From contig DAOPZC010000049.1 in the NCBI GenBank assembly GCA_035353175.1, positions 1 through 36,061 on the forward strand: a stretch of 36,061 bases of DNA, in the 5' to 3' direction. The notes below the pieces were generated by a model, which had not been told where the DNA came from, made no database searches, and saw only the letters and a program-made list of their open reading frames with translations. Shown here piece after piece: positions 16,001 through 23,414 of the stretch. How positions within the stretch are numbered: position 1 is the stretch's first letter; each line of letters begins with the position of its first letter. The translations under genes were made by a program, and so were the position numbers. This stretch comes from DAOPZC01 sp035353175 (GTDB taxonomy: Bacteria; Verrucomicrobiota; Kiritimatiellia; RFP12; UBA1067).

Positions 16001-17988
16001 CGCTTTTCAAGGCCCAGATCGGCACCGCCTCCGGCCCCGGCGATGATTTTGAATACCAGATCGTCGCCTCCGACCCTTCGGGGAATATCGCGCGTTCCGA
16101 CGTGTTCTTTTTCTATCTCAAATACCCTGTGGCCGACACGTCCCGTTTCCACGACCTTGACGTCGTGGCCCTGCCCACGCAGTTGACCGCCGCGACCTAC
16201 ATGGATCTCCATAACGCCGGCAATGCCGATCTGACCTGGTTCCTGCGCCTCGCCCGCGTTGAAAACATCCTTGCCACCAACCTGCCCGCGTGGGACTGGG
16301 CCTCGCTCGGACAGTCGTGGGAGGTTTCCACCAACCGCGCGTCCTCCCCACCCTATGCGCTCCACAGCCGCCTCCTTTCCAAGCCCGCGGTCTCCAACTC
16401 CGTGCGGTCGACCATCACCTTTCCGCCTGTCCTGCTCGGGGCCAACGCCGTCTTGTCCTTTAAGCACTGGATCTATTCGGAGGTCGACGGCAACACGACG
16501 CGCGCCTTCGACGGCGGTATTGTCGAATTTTCCATTGACGGCGGACAGACGTTCGAACAGCTCCGCGGCCCCTATACCCACACCATTTACGGCTGGGAAT
16601 CTTCCCCCTGGCCCGATGGCACGCCCTGCTTCGCGGGGAAAGGCACGGAGGGCTGGCAAACGGCGACCTTCGATCTGGCTTCGCTGCACCCCGAAATGAA
16701 CGGCTTCAGCGGCCGCACCGTCCGCTTCCGTTTTCATTATGGCGGCGACAACAACACCGACAGGGAGGGCTGGTACATCGACGACGTCACCGTCACGCCG
16801 CTTCTCAGCCAGAACGGGTTCTCGCACAACATCGAACCTTCTTACAACTACACGGTCCCCGCCGGCTATTTCAAGCGGATCCTCTGGAGCAATTACCCCG
16901 CCAGCATGAATATCCGCAACGACAACCTGACCGTGTTCTTGGAGACCAACGATCCCATCGCCCCGCTCTCCAGTTTCTATTGGCGGATCAGAATCCGCGA
17001 TTACCCGCTCCTGCCCGGACTCGGCGCCGTGCAGACCGCGGCGGGCGACGGGATCGTCTCCGTCACAACAGGCGTGTATGACGCCGACGGCGAACCCGTC
17101 AACCTCGCCGTGCAGTGGTCCCCCGACAACGGCAAGAGCTGGGAACCCGCGGCCCTGACCAATCTCCTCGCGTCCTTTGGTTGCGTGCCGGAGTATACCG
17201 CCACCGGCGATATCGCGAGAATATCCACGTGGCAGTCGGCCCCGGCCACGAACCGGCTCAGCGCCTCATGGGCCTCACGCGATATCGTTCCTGCCATCGG
17301 CGTCAACACCCAGATGGTTTTCCGCGTCACGGCCGACAACGGCTACTACAGCGCGACCTACACCACCGGCCGCCTCACCGTCGACAACGTACCGCCCGTT
17401 TTTCTGCCCGGCTCGCTCTTGGCCACGCCGCTGAGCGCGGTCGGCTCCTACGCCGTCACCACGGATCTGCTCGACCTCTCCTGGCCGGCCGCCACCGACA
17501 CGCCCTCCACGAATCTTGTCTACCGTTTGAGCGACACTTCGGCCACAAACGTTTTTGCATCCACCTCCGCCTCGCTCGCGCTATCGAACAGTCTTGACGC
17601 CGTCCATACGTTCCGGGTCGTCGCACTCGATCCCGCCGGCAACGCCAGCGTCCCGCTCGACACCACGCTGCTCGTCCTCGATGCACTCGGCGACTATGAC
17701 GCAGACGGCATGGCCACCCGCGACGAGGAGATCGCCGGAACTTCCGCCACCGACGCCGGGGAGCGACTTGCCGCGGATTTGTCTTCGGGCTCCGGTGCGA
17801 TGACGCTTTCCTGGCCGAGCATTGCGGGCCGCCTCTACACCGTGGAAAGTACGCCCACGCTCCTGCCTCCAGCTTGGCAACCGCTCGCAGGCTACACGGA
17901 TATCCCCGGCACAGGCTCGCCCCTCACCGTCGACCTGCCCGCGGCCCAACCTTCAAACTTCTTCCGCGTCCGAGTCCGTTTACCATGA
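13060..17988 (+). CDS. Giant secreted gingipain-like cysteine protease (peptidase family C25)
   Basis: Exported multidomain protein of 1,642 residues. The signal peptide (MRDIRYTSVVICLGMVASAI) is followed by a C25-type propeptide (to about 190) and the caspase-like catalytic domain (about 200-590). The catalytic pair is His456 in NHIGHGAAKF and Cys492 in YSQACDTGAFD, 36 residues apart (33 in gingipain R). Then follow an Ig-like domain (about 600-690), a stretch near DWWEFRYYG (about 880) with a calcium-loop-like run (DADGNMLPD, DEDLDGHTLAEEYA), another Ig-like segment, an immune-inhibitor-A/MAM-like jelly roll (about 1130-1250; FDGGIVEFSIDGGQTFE and EGWYIDDVTV), and a PVC-style tail (LSWPSIAGRLYTVEST). 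Two earlier in-frame ATGs (13051, 13057) exist. The substrate is unknown; surface protein digestion is likely. It overlaps apbE by four bases. Confidence 0.88.
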   Translation: MRDIRYTSVVICLGMVASAICAAPADILSLTVSFPAPSISQTPEGQTCVTVAGCEPDVQTAKPVLPVTGASLDIPQGFTVKSVTVTPHSLREIPLDAPVQWGLPPHRTDAPPFPAVTPDQAIYGSADLYPDLTRPNWRSDPSDGSTRLTVQLFPVRFAPVGKRLLAAEKLTVTAELQPVSATPQRGTLAEPRTSPLASGASRTYLILSTSNLIHHVSVPWNLQTLCDAKARAGFTPAIIDIQWVCDNYPGIDTPAKIRAFVQDAHQQWGTRYLLIAGTFDLIPARKLYVSFAELMSTITAEIPSDAVYYGCVDGPFDNNGNGRYGEVHDGANGGDVDLTAEVMVGRFPVSNAEELSHMVCKTLRHEAADPADLAPNAFLAEKMDMGSLIYATGYMEELRYGTNTYALTSLGYETSPYAEAFDTEHTLYDSTNGLWNATDALAFLNRDYQTVNHIGHGAAKFCAKISLADTNHLAALRAFTNDMPYFMYSQACDTGAFDTPDCFAEQLVTVSNAAVAAVMNARAGWEFSGTVGGQSHRFHRCFWDAALRGNATRLGEINEWSRRMNLHMISTYSANYWRWVYYELNLFGDPATPFAAAINAVLPDITHEPLINTYDTQTAYRVACTLEPVGIYDPEAIAIVWQADRAPGLIRTQLMTQVEGNLFEGYIDAQPAKTRIAYAIHAKNHAGYERRWPEADETSVFHVTERLNLTVYGSSFDYGAVSPDYGVTHCASGLVTTASAPEHVSITDDTRVTSAGFFGTGSVPQSGTNRTFSFRIDSHSLLVWIWQREHRLTLFSTNSAFSTQLFWSAENGVFPVTPVPQTLTNNGAEHVFAEWHLDGARSPAAPSYCSLSYGGLAMDTPHALEAVYLPAALDADGNMLPDWWEFRYYGTNGQDPESDEDLDGHTLAEEYADRSSPLDPAIFPAPPVITHTPLAETQTRPGPFDIQAVITDTHETANATVFWHRKTEPWQSTAMSPVSNTLFKAQIGTASGPGDDFEYQIVASDPSGNIARSDVFFFYLKYPVADTSRFHDLDVVALPTQLTAATYMDLHNAGNADLTWFLRLARVENILATNLPAWDWASLGQSWEVSTNRASSPPYALHSRLLSKPAVSNSVRSTITFPPVLLGANAVLSFKHWIYSEVDGNTTRAFDGGIVEFSIDGGQTFEQLRGPYTHTIYGWESSPWPDGTPCFAGKGTEGWQTATFDLASLHPEMNGFSGRTVRFRFHYGGDNNTDREGWYIDDVTVTPLLSQNGFSHNIEPSYNYTVPAGYFKRILWSNYPASMNIRNDNLTVFLETNDPIAPLSSFYWRIRIRDYPLLPGLGAVQTAAGDGIVSVTTGVYDADGEPVNLAVQWSPDNGKSWEPAALTNLLASFGCVPEYTATGDIARISTWQSAPATNRLSASWASRDIVPAIGVNTQMVFRVTADNGYYSATYTTGRLTVDNVPPVFLPGSLLATPLSAVGSYAVTTDLLDLSWPAATDTPSTNLVYRLSDTSATNVFASTSASLALSNSLDAVHTFRVVALDPAGNASVPLDTTLLVLDALGDYDADGMATRDEEIAGTSATDAGERLAADLSSGSGAMTLSWPSIAGRLYTVESTPTLLPPAWQPLAGYTDIPGTGSPLTVDLPAAQPSNFFRVRVRLP

Positions 17989-19103
17989 ATATTCCTCGCC
18001 CCCCTGCCCCGCTCCGTTTCACCCGCGAAGGTTACCGCCTGCCGCCCATCGCCTTTTGTCTTCTGCCGATCACCTGCGGACTGATCCTCTCCGCTTGCCG
18101 GCCGGCGCCCCCCGATCCCCTGCGTCTCCAATGGCTCTCGATGGGGACTGTCGCCGCCGTCCAGTGCGCCGATCACACGACTGCGCCGCAGGTCCGCGAT
18201 CTTGCGCAGGCCGCCTTCGAGGGCCTCGACCGCGAACTCTCCGCGTGGAAGAGCGACAGCACACTTGCGGCTGTTAACCGCAGCGCGGGCACAGACCATT
18301 CCGTCACGGTTTCGACAAACTTCGCGGCCGTTCTCCGCTCGGCCCTCGGCATCTGCCAAGAGAGCGGCGGCGCGTTCAACCCGCTGATTGGCCCGGCCAT
18401 GCGTGCCTGGGGATTCAACGGCGCAGCCCCGCGGCCCTCACGCCCCAGTGACGACGAACTGAAAGCCGCCACCGCGCTGGCGGACTGGCACACCGTTCAA
18501 CTCGCCTTTCAGGCGGACGGCGCCACCGTTTATCTGCCGACGTCCGGCATGCAACTCGATCTCGGTGCCATCGCAAAGGGCTACGCCGTCGACCTTGCAT
18601 GGGACAGCCTCAAAGCGCAAGGCTGCAACAATTTGCTCATCGACCTCGGAGGCAACCTGCGCGCGATCGGCGAGGCCGCGCCCGGCCGCGGCGGCTGGCG
18701 CACCGGCGTGCGCAATCCCTTCGCCGATAACGCGCTCATCGGCATGTTCCTGATGCGTGACGGCGAAGCCGTCGCGACCTCAGGCAACTACGAGCGCTTT
18801 GTAGAAATCGGAGGCCTCCGCTTCGCGCACATCATGGACGGACGCACCGGGCACCCCGTCACCGGCATGGCGGGAACAACGGTCATCGCCCCCGACGCCA
18901 TGACCGCCGACGCGCTCTCGACGACGCTCTTCATCCTCGGGCCGCAGGAAGGCGCAGCGTTGCTGCGCAACCACCCCGGTTGCGCAGCGCTCTGGATTCC
19001 GGACACGCCCGACACGCTCACCCTGTTTGCGACCCCCGACTTCGCGGCCCGGCTCGTCCCCATCGGCAAAGCCCCATACACGCTCTCCGTCCTAAACCCT
19101 TAG
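17985..19103 (+). CDS. apbE: ApbE-family FAD:protein FMN transferase, lipoprotein
   Basis: Attaches FMN from FAD to Thr/Ser of target proteins outside the cytoplasmic membrane, as in Rnf and Na+-NQR subunits. The 372-residue product has a lipoprotein signal ending in LILSACRP. ApbE motifs follow: WLSMGTVAAVQ, AFEGLDRELSAWKSDS, GGAFNPLIGPAMRAWGF, GMQLDLGAIAKGYAVDLAWD, LLIDLGGNLRAIG, ATSGNYERF, HIMDGRTGHPV and the metal-binding MTADALSTTLFILG. The ATG at 17985 overlaps the protease stop as ATGA, so translation is coupled; the lipobox position also fixes this start. No Rnf or Nqr gene is in the window, so the target is unknown. The DUF362 ferredoxin gene follows after 223 bases. Confidence 0.94.
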   Translation: MNIPRPPAPLRFTREGYRLPPIAFCLLPITCGLILSACRPAPPDPLRLQWLSMGTVAAVQCADHTTAPQVRDLAQAAFEGLDRELSAWKSDSTLAAVNRSAGTDHSVTVSTNFAAVLRSALGICQESGGAFNPLIGPAMRAWGFNGAAPRPSRPSDDELKAATALADWHTVQLAFQADGATVYLPTSGMQLDLGAIAKGYAVDLAWDSLKAQGCNNLLIDLGGNLRAIGEAAPGRGGWRTGVRNPFADNALIGMFLMRDGEAVATSGNYERFVEIGGLRFAHIMDGRTGHPVTGMAGTTVIAPDAMTADALSTTLFILGPQEGAALLRNHPGCAALWIPDTPDTLTLFATPDFAARLVPIGKAPYTLSVLNP

Positions 19104-19290
19104 CGTCGTGCCGGCACACTGAAGTCGGCCATGAACCACACGCTCGCCGCCAATCGGATACTGTATGTCAGCACCAATGTTGTCGCGACCTTCGATACGC
19201 AAGAATACAAGCAGAGAGTAAACGGCGTGCTTTCCGTCGAACAGGGCAGTTGGCTGAACAAGACCGGCAATTGGCCGGACGCAGGCGGCA

Positions 19291-19320
19291 TTGGCAACCC
19301 GGCGATGTGTCTGCTACACT
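19291..19320 (+). promoter_or_regulatory. Sigma-70-type promoter at the start codon of the DUF362 gene
   Basis: TTGGCA (19291-19296), an 18-bp spacer and TACACT (19315-19320). The ATG follows at 19327, where transcription would begin, and there is no ribosome site, so the mRNA may be leaderless. The preceding bases from 19104 hold no gene I can support. Confidence 0.45.
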
Positions 19321-19326
19321 GGCGTC

Positions 19327-20448
19327 ATGAAGGATTCAGACGTTTTTTTCGTGCGGTGCGGCGATTACGGGCCGGCTCTGGCCGGCGCATTGGACCGGCT
19401 GCTCGGGCTCACCGGCTGGCTGGCGGACAAGGACCTGTCCGGCAAACGGATCCTGCTCAAGCCCAACCTGCTGACCGACCGCACACCTGAGCAAGCGGTA
19501 ACGACCCATCCCGAGCTCGTGAGGCAAGTCATCCGCCATTTCAAGGCCGCGGGCGCGCAGATCACGGTCGGCGACAGCCCCGCAAGCACCGCCAACCTCC
19601 AGCGCGTGTGGCAGGCTTCCGGCATCGGCGCGGTCTGCGCCGAAGAAAACGTGCCGCTGGTCGCGTTCGAACAGGCGGGCGTCCGGACCTTCGAGCGGAA
19701 CGGCTTCTCTTTCTCGGTGGCGAGCCCCGTGCTGGACGCCGACCTCATCGTGAACCTCCCCAAGGTCAAAAGCCATTCGCTCACCATGTTGACCGCCGCG
19801 GTCAAAAACATGTACGGTGCGATCCCCGGGTATTCTAAAACCACACTTCACCGGCTCCATCCCAAGCCGGAGGTGTTCGGCCGGCTGATCACGACGCTCT
19901 GGCAAATTCTCCCGCCCACCTGGACCCTCGTTGACGGCGTCGTCGGCATGGAAGGCCAGGGTCCCGCCAACGGCCGTCCTGTGAAGCTCGGCTTTCTCGC
20001 CGCAGGGAGCGACCCCTTCGCGCTCGACCGCGCGATCTGCGACGTGTTGCACATCGACGCGCGCCACGTCCCCTACTTGGCGGCGCAAGATGCCTCCGAG
20101 AATATGTCGCCCGTGGTTTCCGGCGACGCGATCGAAGTCGACTCGTTCGAAATCCCATCAGGCGCACACCTCCTCAGCCTGGCGCCCGACTGGCTGGTGA
20201 AATGGGCCGGGAGCATCGTCTGGGTGAGACCGGCCTTTTCCGAGGAGTCCTGCATCGGCTGCGGCAAATGCGAACAGGCCTGTCCTGTCCACGCCATCGC
20301 CCTGTCCGGCCCCCAACGCCGCCCCGTGCTCGACCCCTCCCGCTGCATTGCCTGCAGCTGCTGCCATGAGATCTGCCCGAAGGATGCCATCCGCATGAGC
20401 CAGTCCCGCATCCTGCGGTGGCTGAAAGTGTTCAAAGGCATCGACTGA
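19327..20448 (+). CDS. DUF362 protein with two 4Fe-4S ferredoxin motifs
   Basis: Cytoplasmic iron-sulfur protein of 373 residues. The DUF362 domain occupies about residues 1-300 (ILLKPNLLTDRTPEQAVTTH, ITVGDSPAS, LIVNLPKVKSHSLTMLTAAV, KNMYGAIPGYSKT, TLVDGVVGMEGQGP). A dicluster ferredoxin domain closes the protein: CIGCGKCEQACPVHAI and CIACSCCHEICPKDAI, each C-x2-C-x2-C-x3-C-P. Members of this family are common in anaerobes and are thought to be electron-transfer or oxidoreductase proteins; the reaction is not known. The ATG at 19327 was chosen because the domain begins there and the promoter abuts it. The upstream extension from 19291 (TTG) would overlap the promoter. Confidence 0.92.
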   Translation: MKDSDVFFVRCGDYGPALAGALDRLLGLTGWLADKDLSGKRILLKPNLLTDRTPEQAVTTHPELVRQVIRHFKAAGAQITVGDSPASTANLQRVWQASGIGAVCAEENVPLVAFEQAGVRTFERNGFSFSVASPVLDADLIVNLPKVKSHSLTMLTAAVKNMYGAIPGYSKTTLHRLHPKPEVFGRLITTLWQILPPTWTLVDGVVGMEGQGPANGRPVKLGFLAAGSDPFALDRAICDVLHIDARHVPYLAAQDASENMSPVVSGDAIEVDSFEIPSGAHLLSLAPDWLVKWAGSIVWVRPAFSEESCIGCGKCEQACPVHAIALSGPQRRPVLDPSRCIACSCCHEICPKDAIRMSQSRILRWLKVFKGID

Positions 20449-20478
20449 TCGGCGCCTGCTAAAAATCGATGTCCCTCA

Positions 20479-20507
20479 TTGACAACGATCCGCCAGGAAG
20501 GCATGAT
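20479..20507 (+). promoter_or_regulatory. Possible promoter of serC
   Basis: A perfect -35 TTGACA (20479-20484), a 17-bp spacer and a weak -10 CATGAT (20502-20507). This gives a leader of about 66 nt ending in the AAGGAG ribosome site before the ATG at 20580. Confidence 0.4.
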
Positions 20508-20579
20508 TATCAGCCATTGAAAGCCGGGGGGGTACGGACAAGCGTCTGCGAACCGGCAACAACAGTAAGGAGCTACAGT

Positions 20580-21656
20580 ATGGCACGCGTTTACAATTTC
20601 GGTGCGGGACCTGCGGTCCTGCCCTTGGAAGCATTGCAAGAAGCCCAGGCCGATCTCGTCGATTACAAAGGCTCCGGCATGTCGGTTCTGGAAATGTCGC
20701 ACCGCGGCAAAGAATACGATGCCATCCACAACGAAGCCATCGCCAACATCAAAGAACTGATGGGGCTCAGCGATGATTACTCGATCCTGTTCCTCCAGGG
20801 CGGCGCCAGCCTCCAGTTCGCCATGATTCCGATGAACTTCCTGGGCGAAAACCAAACCGCCGACTATGTGAACGCCGGCTCGTGGGGCTCTGCGGCCGTC
20901 AAGCAGGCGCGCCTGATCGGCAACGTGAACGTTGTCGCCGACTGCCAGAAGGATATTCCCACCCGCATGCCGGAAAGCAGCGAGATGAAGTGGAGCGCCA
21001 ACGCGGTCTACAGCCACATCACCACCAATGAAACCATTTCCGGCGCGCAGCTGAAAGAAATCCCGGAGACCGGGTCCCCCCTCATTGCCGATATGTCCTC
21101 AGACATCCTGTCGCGGCCGCTGAACTTCAACAAGTTCGCCATGATCTACGCGGGTGCACAGAAGAACCTCGGCCCCTCCGGCGTGGCGTTGGTCGCCATC
21201 CGCAAAGACTTCGCCGAAAAAGGCAACATCTCGCTTCCGACCATGATGCGCTATCAGACGCACATCGAGAACAACTCGCTCTATAACACACCGCCCTGTT
21301 TCAGCATCTACATGCTCTGCCTTACCACCCGCTGGCTCAAGAAGGTCGGGATGCTGAACATGTACAAGATCAACCGCGAGAAGGCGCAGATGCTGTACGA
21401 CGCCATCGACGCCTCCGGCTACTACCGCGGCACGGCCAAGAAAGAATTCCGCTCGGACATGAACGTGACCTTCCGCCTGCCTTCCGAAGAGCTCGAAGCG
21501 CTCTTCATCAAGCAGGCTTCGGAGTCCGGCATGAAGCAGCTCAAAGGCCACCGTTCAGTGGGCGGCATCCGCGCTTCGATTTACAACGCCTTCCCGGCGG
21601 CCGGCGTCAAGGCGCTGGTCGACTTTATGAAGGACTTTGAGAAGCGTAACGGCTAA
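20580..21656 (+). CDS. serC: Phosphoserine aminotransferase
   Basis: PLP enzyme that converts 3-phosphohydroxypyruvate and glutamate to 3-phosphoserine in serine synthesis, and can serve pyridoxal phosphate synthesis. Its 358 residues match the family length. It opens with RVYNFGAGPAVLPLEALQEA, then GMSVLEMSHRGKEY, LFLQGGASLQFAMIPMNFL, YVNAGSWG, the PLP lysine Lys195 in YAGAQKNLGPSGV, and GHRSVGGIRASIYNA near the end. AAGGAG sits 8 bases before the ATG at 20580; an earlier in-frame ATG at 20469 adds 37 unrelated residues and is rejected. It has its own promoter and a strong terminator, so it is probably a single-gene unit. Confidence 0.97.
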   Translation: MARVYNFGAGPAVLPLEALQEAQADLVDYKGSGMSVLEMSHRGKEYDAIHNEAIANIKELMGLSDDYSILFLQGGASLQFAMIPMNFLGENQTADYVNAGSWGSAAVKQARLIGNVNVVADCQKDIPTRMPESSEMKWSANAVYSHITTNETISGAQLKEIPETGSPLIADMSSDILSRPLNFNKFAMIYAGAQKNLGPSGVALVAIRKDFAEKGNISLPTMMRYQTHIENNSLYNTPPCFSIYMLCLTTRWLKKVGMLNMYKINREKAQMLYDAIDASGYYRGTAKKEFRSDMNVTFRLPSEELEALFIKQASESGMKQLKGHRSVGGIRASIYNAFPAAGVKALVDFMKDFEKRNG

Positions 21657-21678
21657 GCCTGCGCCACACACTGTGCCA

Positions 21679-21710
21679 AAAAAAGGGCGGAGTTTTCTCC
21701 GCCCTTTTTT
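21679..21710. terminator. Rho-independent terminator shared by serC and the DUF4886 gene
   Basis: A 14-bp stem with an A-run on one side and a T-run on the other (AAAAAAGGGCGGAG, loop TTTT, CTCCGCCCTTTTTT). The symmetry lets it end both serC (plus) and the convergent gene at 21735 (minus). Confidence 0.93.
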
Positions 21711-21734
21711 GTTTCTTTCGCGCAGTCCGGACGC

Positions 21735-22679
21735 CTATTTCGGCATCACGTCGGGGCGTTGCTTCTCCGTGACGGCGCGATGCGCGACCGTCTGGAGAAC
21801 CGCAGCGTCCTCCGCCGTCATCCCTTTGGGCACAAAGGTGTTGCCAACGGCACTCTGCCCGAAAAAGAACTCCAGCCAGACGCAACCGAGCAGATATTCG
21901 CCTTGCGTGTTGGCGTGAAACTTATCGCTGCCCAAGGCGTAGGTCCCATTTTTTTCGTTCTTCTTCCAGCCGTAACCGCCGTGCAACGAGCGTTTCTCGT
22001 TCGTCGGCAAGGCGGGATAAACCGCGGCCTTGGCGTCAAAAGCCGGATCCGGAACAAACGCGCCCCACGACGGGTCCAGTTGCGCCAACTCCATCGCGTC
22101 GCCGCAAGGAATCAGCCGGAAGCCGGTGTCCTTTGCCAACCCGTCATAGGCGGCGCGGACTCTCTTGTACATCTCGGCGCGGTTGGCCGGCTGGTCCGGA
22201 TACTTCGCATGCTCGGAGAACCACCGGTGGTCGTCGCGGTAGGCCCACGTCTGATGGATCACAATCTCGGCCTGAGGCGCATACTTCTTGATGTAGGCGA
22301 TGAGCCGGTCCGCATGCGGGTGGAACGTCTCCGGGCGGAAGCTTTTGGGACTGGCCTGCTGGATAGTCACAAAATCCCATTTCTCGGAGGTCAGCAACTC
22401 CTTGAGGCTCTTCTTGCCGGGATAGGGCCGGCCCTGCGGATCCGCCGGATTCGCCTCGAACGCATCGGCGTGTCGCATGTGACGCTCGAAGTCGCAGCCG
22501 CCGATCATGGCATTCACGGCCACCGTCCGGTGGCCCGAAGCCTGGACGATCGCGCTGAAAAGGCGTTGCGCATTCGCCGAAAAGCTGTTCCCCACCGACA
22601 AGACCTTGACCGTCTTTTCCTCCGCCCGCACGCCGCCGCAAAGCATGGCCAGCACCGATAGAACCGCAACAAAACGCAT
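21735..22679 (-). CDS. Secreted SGNH-hydrolase-like protein (DUF4886)
   Basis: Exported protein of 314 residues with a signal peptide (MRFVAVLSVLAMLCGGVRA). The DUF4886 opening VKVLSVGNSFSANAQRLF holds the putative SGNH nucleophile Ser in block I. WDFVTIQQAS and EIVIHQTWAYRDDH are later family marks, and block V appears as DKFHANTQGEYLLGCVW with the Asp-x2-His dyad. Such proteins are found near glycan-degradation genes in gut Bacteroidetes and PVC bacteria and are thought to be esterases or lipases; the substrate is unknown. A good AAGGAA ribosome site and a promoter interleaved with that of hisH support the start. Confidence 0.87.
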   Translation of the reverse strand: MRFVAVLSVLAMLCGGVRAEEKTVKVLSVGNSFSANAQRLFSAIVQASGHRTVAVNAMIGGCDFERHMRHADAFEANPADPQGRPYPGKKSLKELLTSEKWDFVTIQQASPKSFRPETFHPHADRLIAYIKKYAPQAEIVIHQTWAYRDDHRWFSEHAKYPDQPANRAEMYKRVRAAYDGLAKDTGFRLIPCGDAMELAQLDPSWGAFVPDPAFDAKAAVYPALPTNEKRSLHGGYGWKKNEKNGTYALGSDKFHANTQGEYLLGCVWLEFFFGQSAVGNTFVPKGMTAEDAAVLQTVAHRAVTEKQRPDVMPK

Positions 22680-22716
22680 GATATTTCCTTGCTGTTAGAT
22701 TGAGTATTCGCTTGCC

Positions 22717-22745
22717 ATTGTAGTTGACTTTCGGGTTCACCTCAA
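22717..22745 (-). promoter_or_regulatory. Sigma-70-type promoter of the DUF4886 gene
   Basis: On the minus strand, TTGAGG (22745-22740), a 17-bp spacer and TACAAT (22722-22717, five of six consensus bases). It occupies almost the same DNA as the plus-strand hisH promoter. Confidence 0.55.
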
Positions 22746-22752
22746 CGACAAT
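22724..22752 (+). promoter_or_regulatory. Sigma-70-type promoter of hisHF
   Basis: TTGACT (22724-22729), a 17-bp spacer and GACAAT (22747-22752), start near 22759 and a leader of about 32 nt. Its -35 falls inside the spacer of the opposing promoter, so the two cannot be occupied at once. Confidence 0.5.
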
Positions 22753-22790
22753 GAGACGCCTGTTTTGCGCACCCCTTATCGGGAATCATT

Positions 22791-23408
22791 ATGATCGCCA
22801 TCGTCGATTACAGAGCAGGGAACCTCACCAGCGTGCAACTGGCCTTCAAAGCTTTAGGCTGCGACGCCCGGGTCACCTCCGACCCCCAGTCCATCCTGAG
22901 CGCCGAGCGCGTGGTTTTCCCTGGCGTCGGTGCCGCCGGCTCCGCCATGCAGAACCTCGCGGATCTCCATCTCGCCACGGTGCTGAAAGCGGTCGCGGCC
23001 CGCGGCACGCCCTTCCTGGGCATCTGCCTCGGTACCCAGATCCTGTTGGATTTCTCGGAAGAGGACGGCGGCACGCCGACGCTCGGCATCCTGCCCGGGC
23101 GCGTGCCGCGCTTCCAGCCAGCCGACCGCTGGGACAAGGTTCCCCAGATCGGCTGGAACCAGCTCAAGATCGTGCGGCCACACCCGCTGCTCGACGGAAT
23201 CGACGACGGCAGCGAGTTCTATTTCGTCCACAGCTTTTATCCTGCGCCGTCCGATCCGGCGATCGCCATCGGCACCACAGATTATGCGGGCGTGACGTTC
23301 GCCTCGATGGTCGGACGCGACAACGTGGCCGCCACCCAGTTCCATCCCGAAAAGTCGGGGCGCATCGGCCTGCGGCTACTCGGCAATTTCATCCGCTGGA
23401 GCCCGTAA
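22791..23408 (+). CDS. hisH: Imidazole glycerol phosphate synthase, glutaminase subunit
   Basis: Releases ammonia from glutamine and passes it to HisF in histidine biosynthesis. The 205-residue class I amidotransferase has the complete triad: Cys79 in GICLGTQILLD, and His185 and Glu187 in ATQFHPEKSG. IAIVDYRAGNLTSV, FPGVGAAGSAM, IGWNQLKI and FYFVHSFY are typical HisH segments. There is only a weak ribosome site (GGGAATCATT) before the ATG. hisF starts 6 bases after the stop. No other his gene is in the window, so the pathway is scattered in this genome. Confidence 0.96.
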   Translation: MIAIVDYRAGNLTSVQLAFKALGCDARVTSDPQSILSAERVVFPGVGAAGSAMQNLADLHLATVLKAVAARGTPFLGICLGTQILLDFSEEDGGTPTLGILPGRVPRFQPADRWDKVPQIGWNQLKIVRPHPLLDGIDDGSEFYFVHSFYPAPSDPAIAIGTTDYAGVTFASMVGRDNVAATQFHPEKSGRIGLRLLGNFIRWSP

Positions 23409-23414
23409 CACGCC

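Noticed and set aside
14146..16827. Two long minus-strand frames within the C25 protease gene
   Set aside because: Both are low-complexity Gly/Arg/Val translations opposite a protein with clear catalytic motifs.
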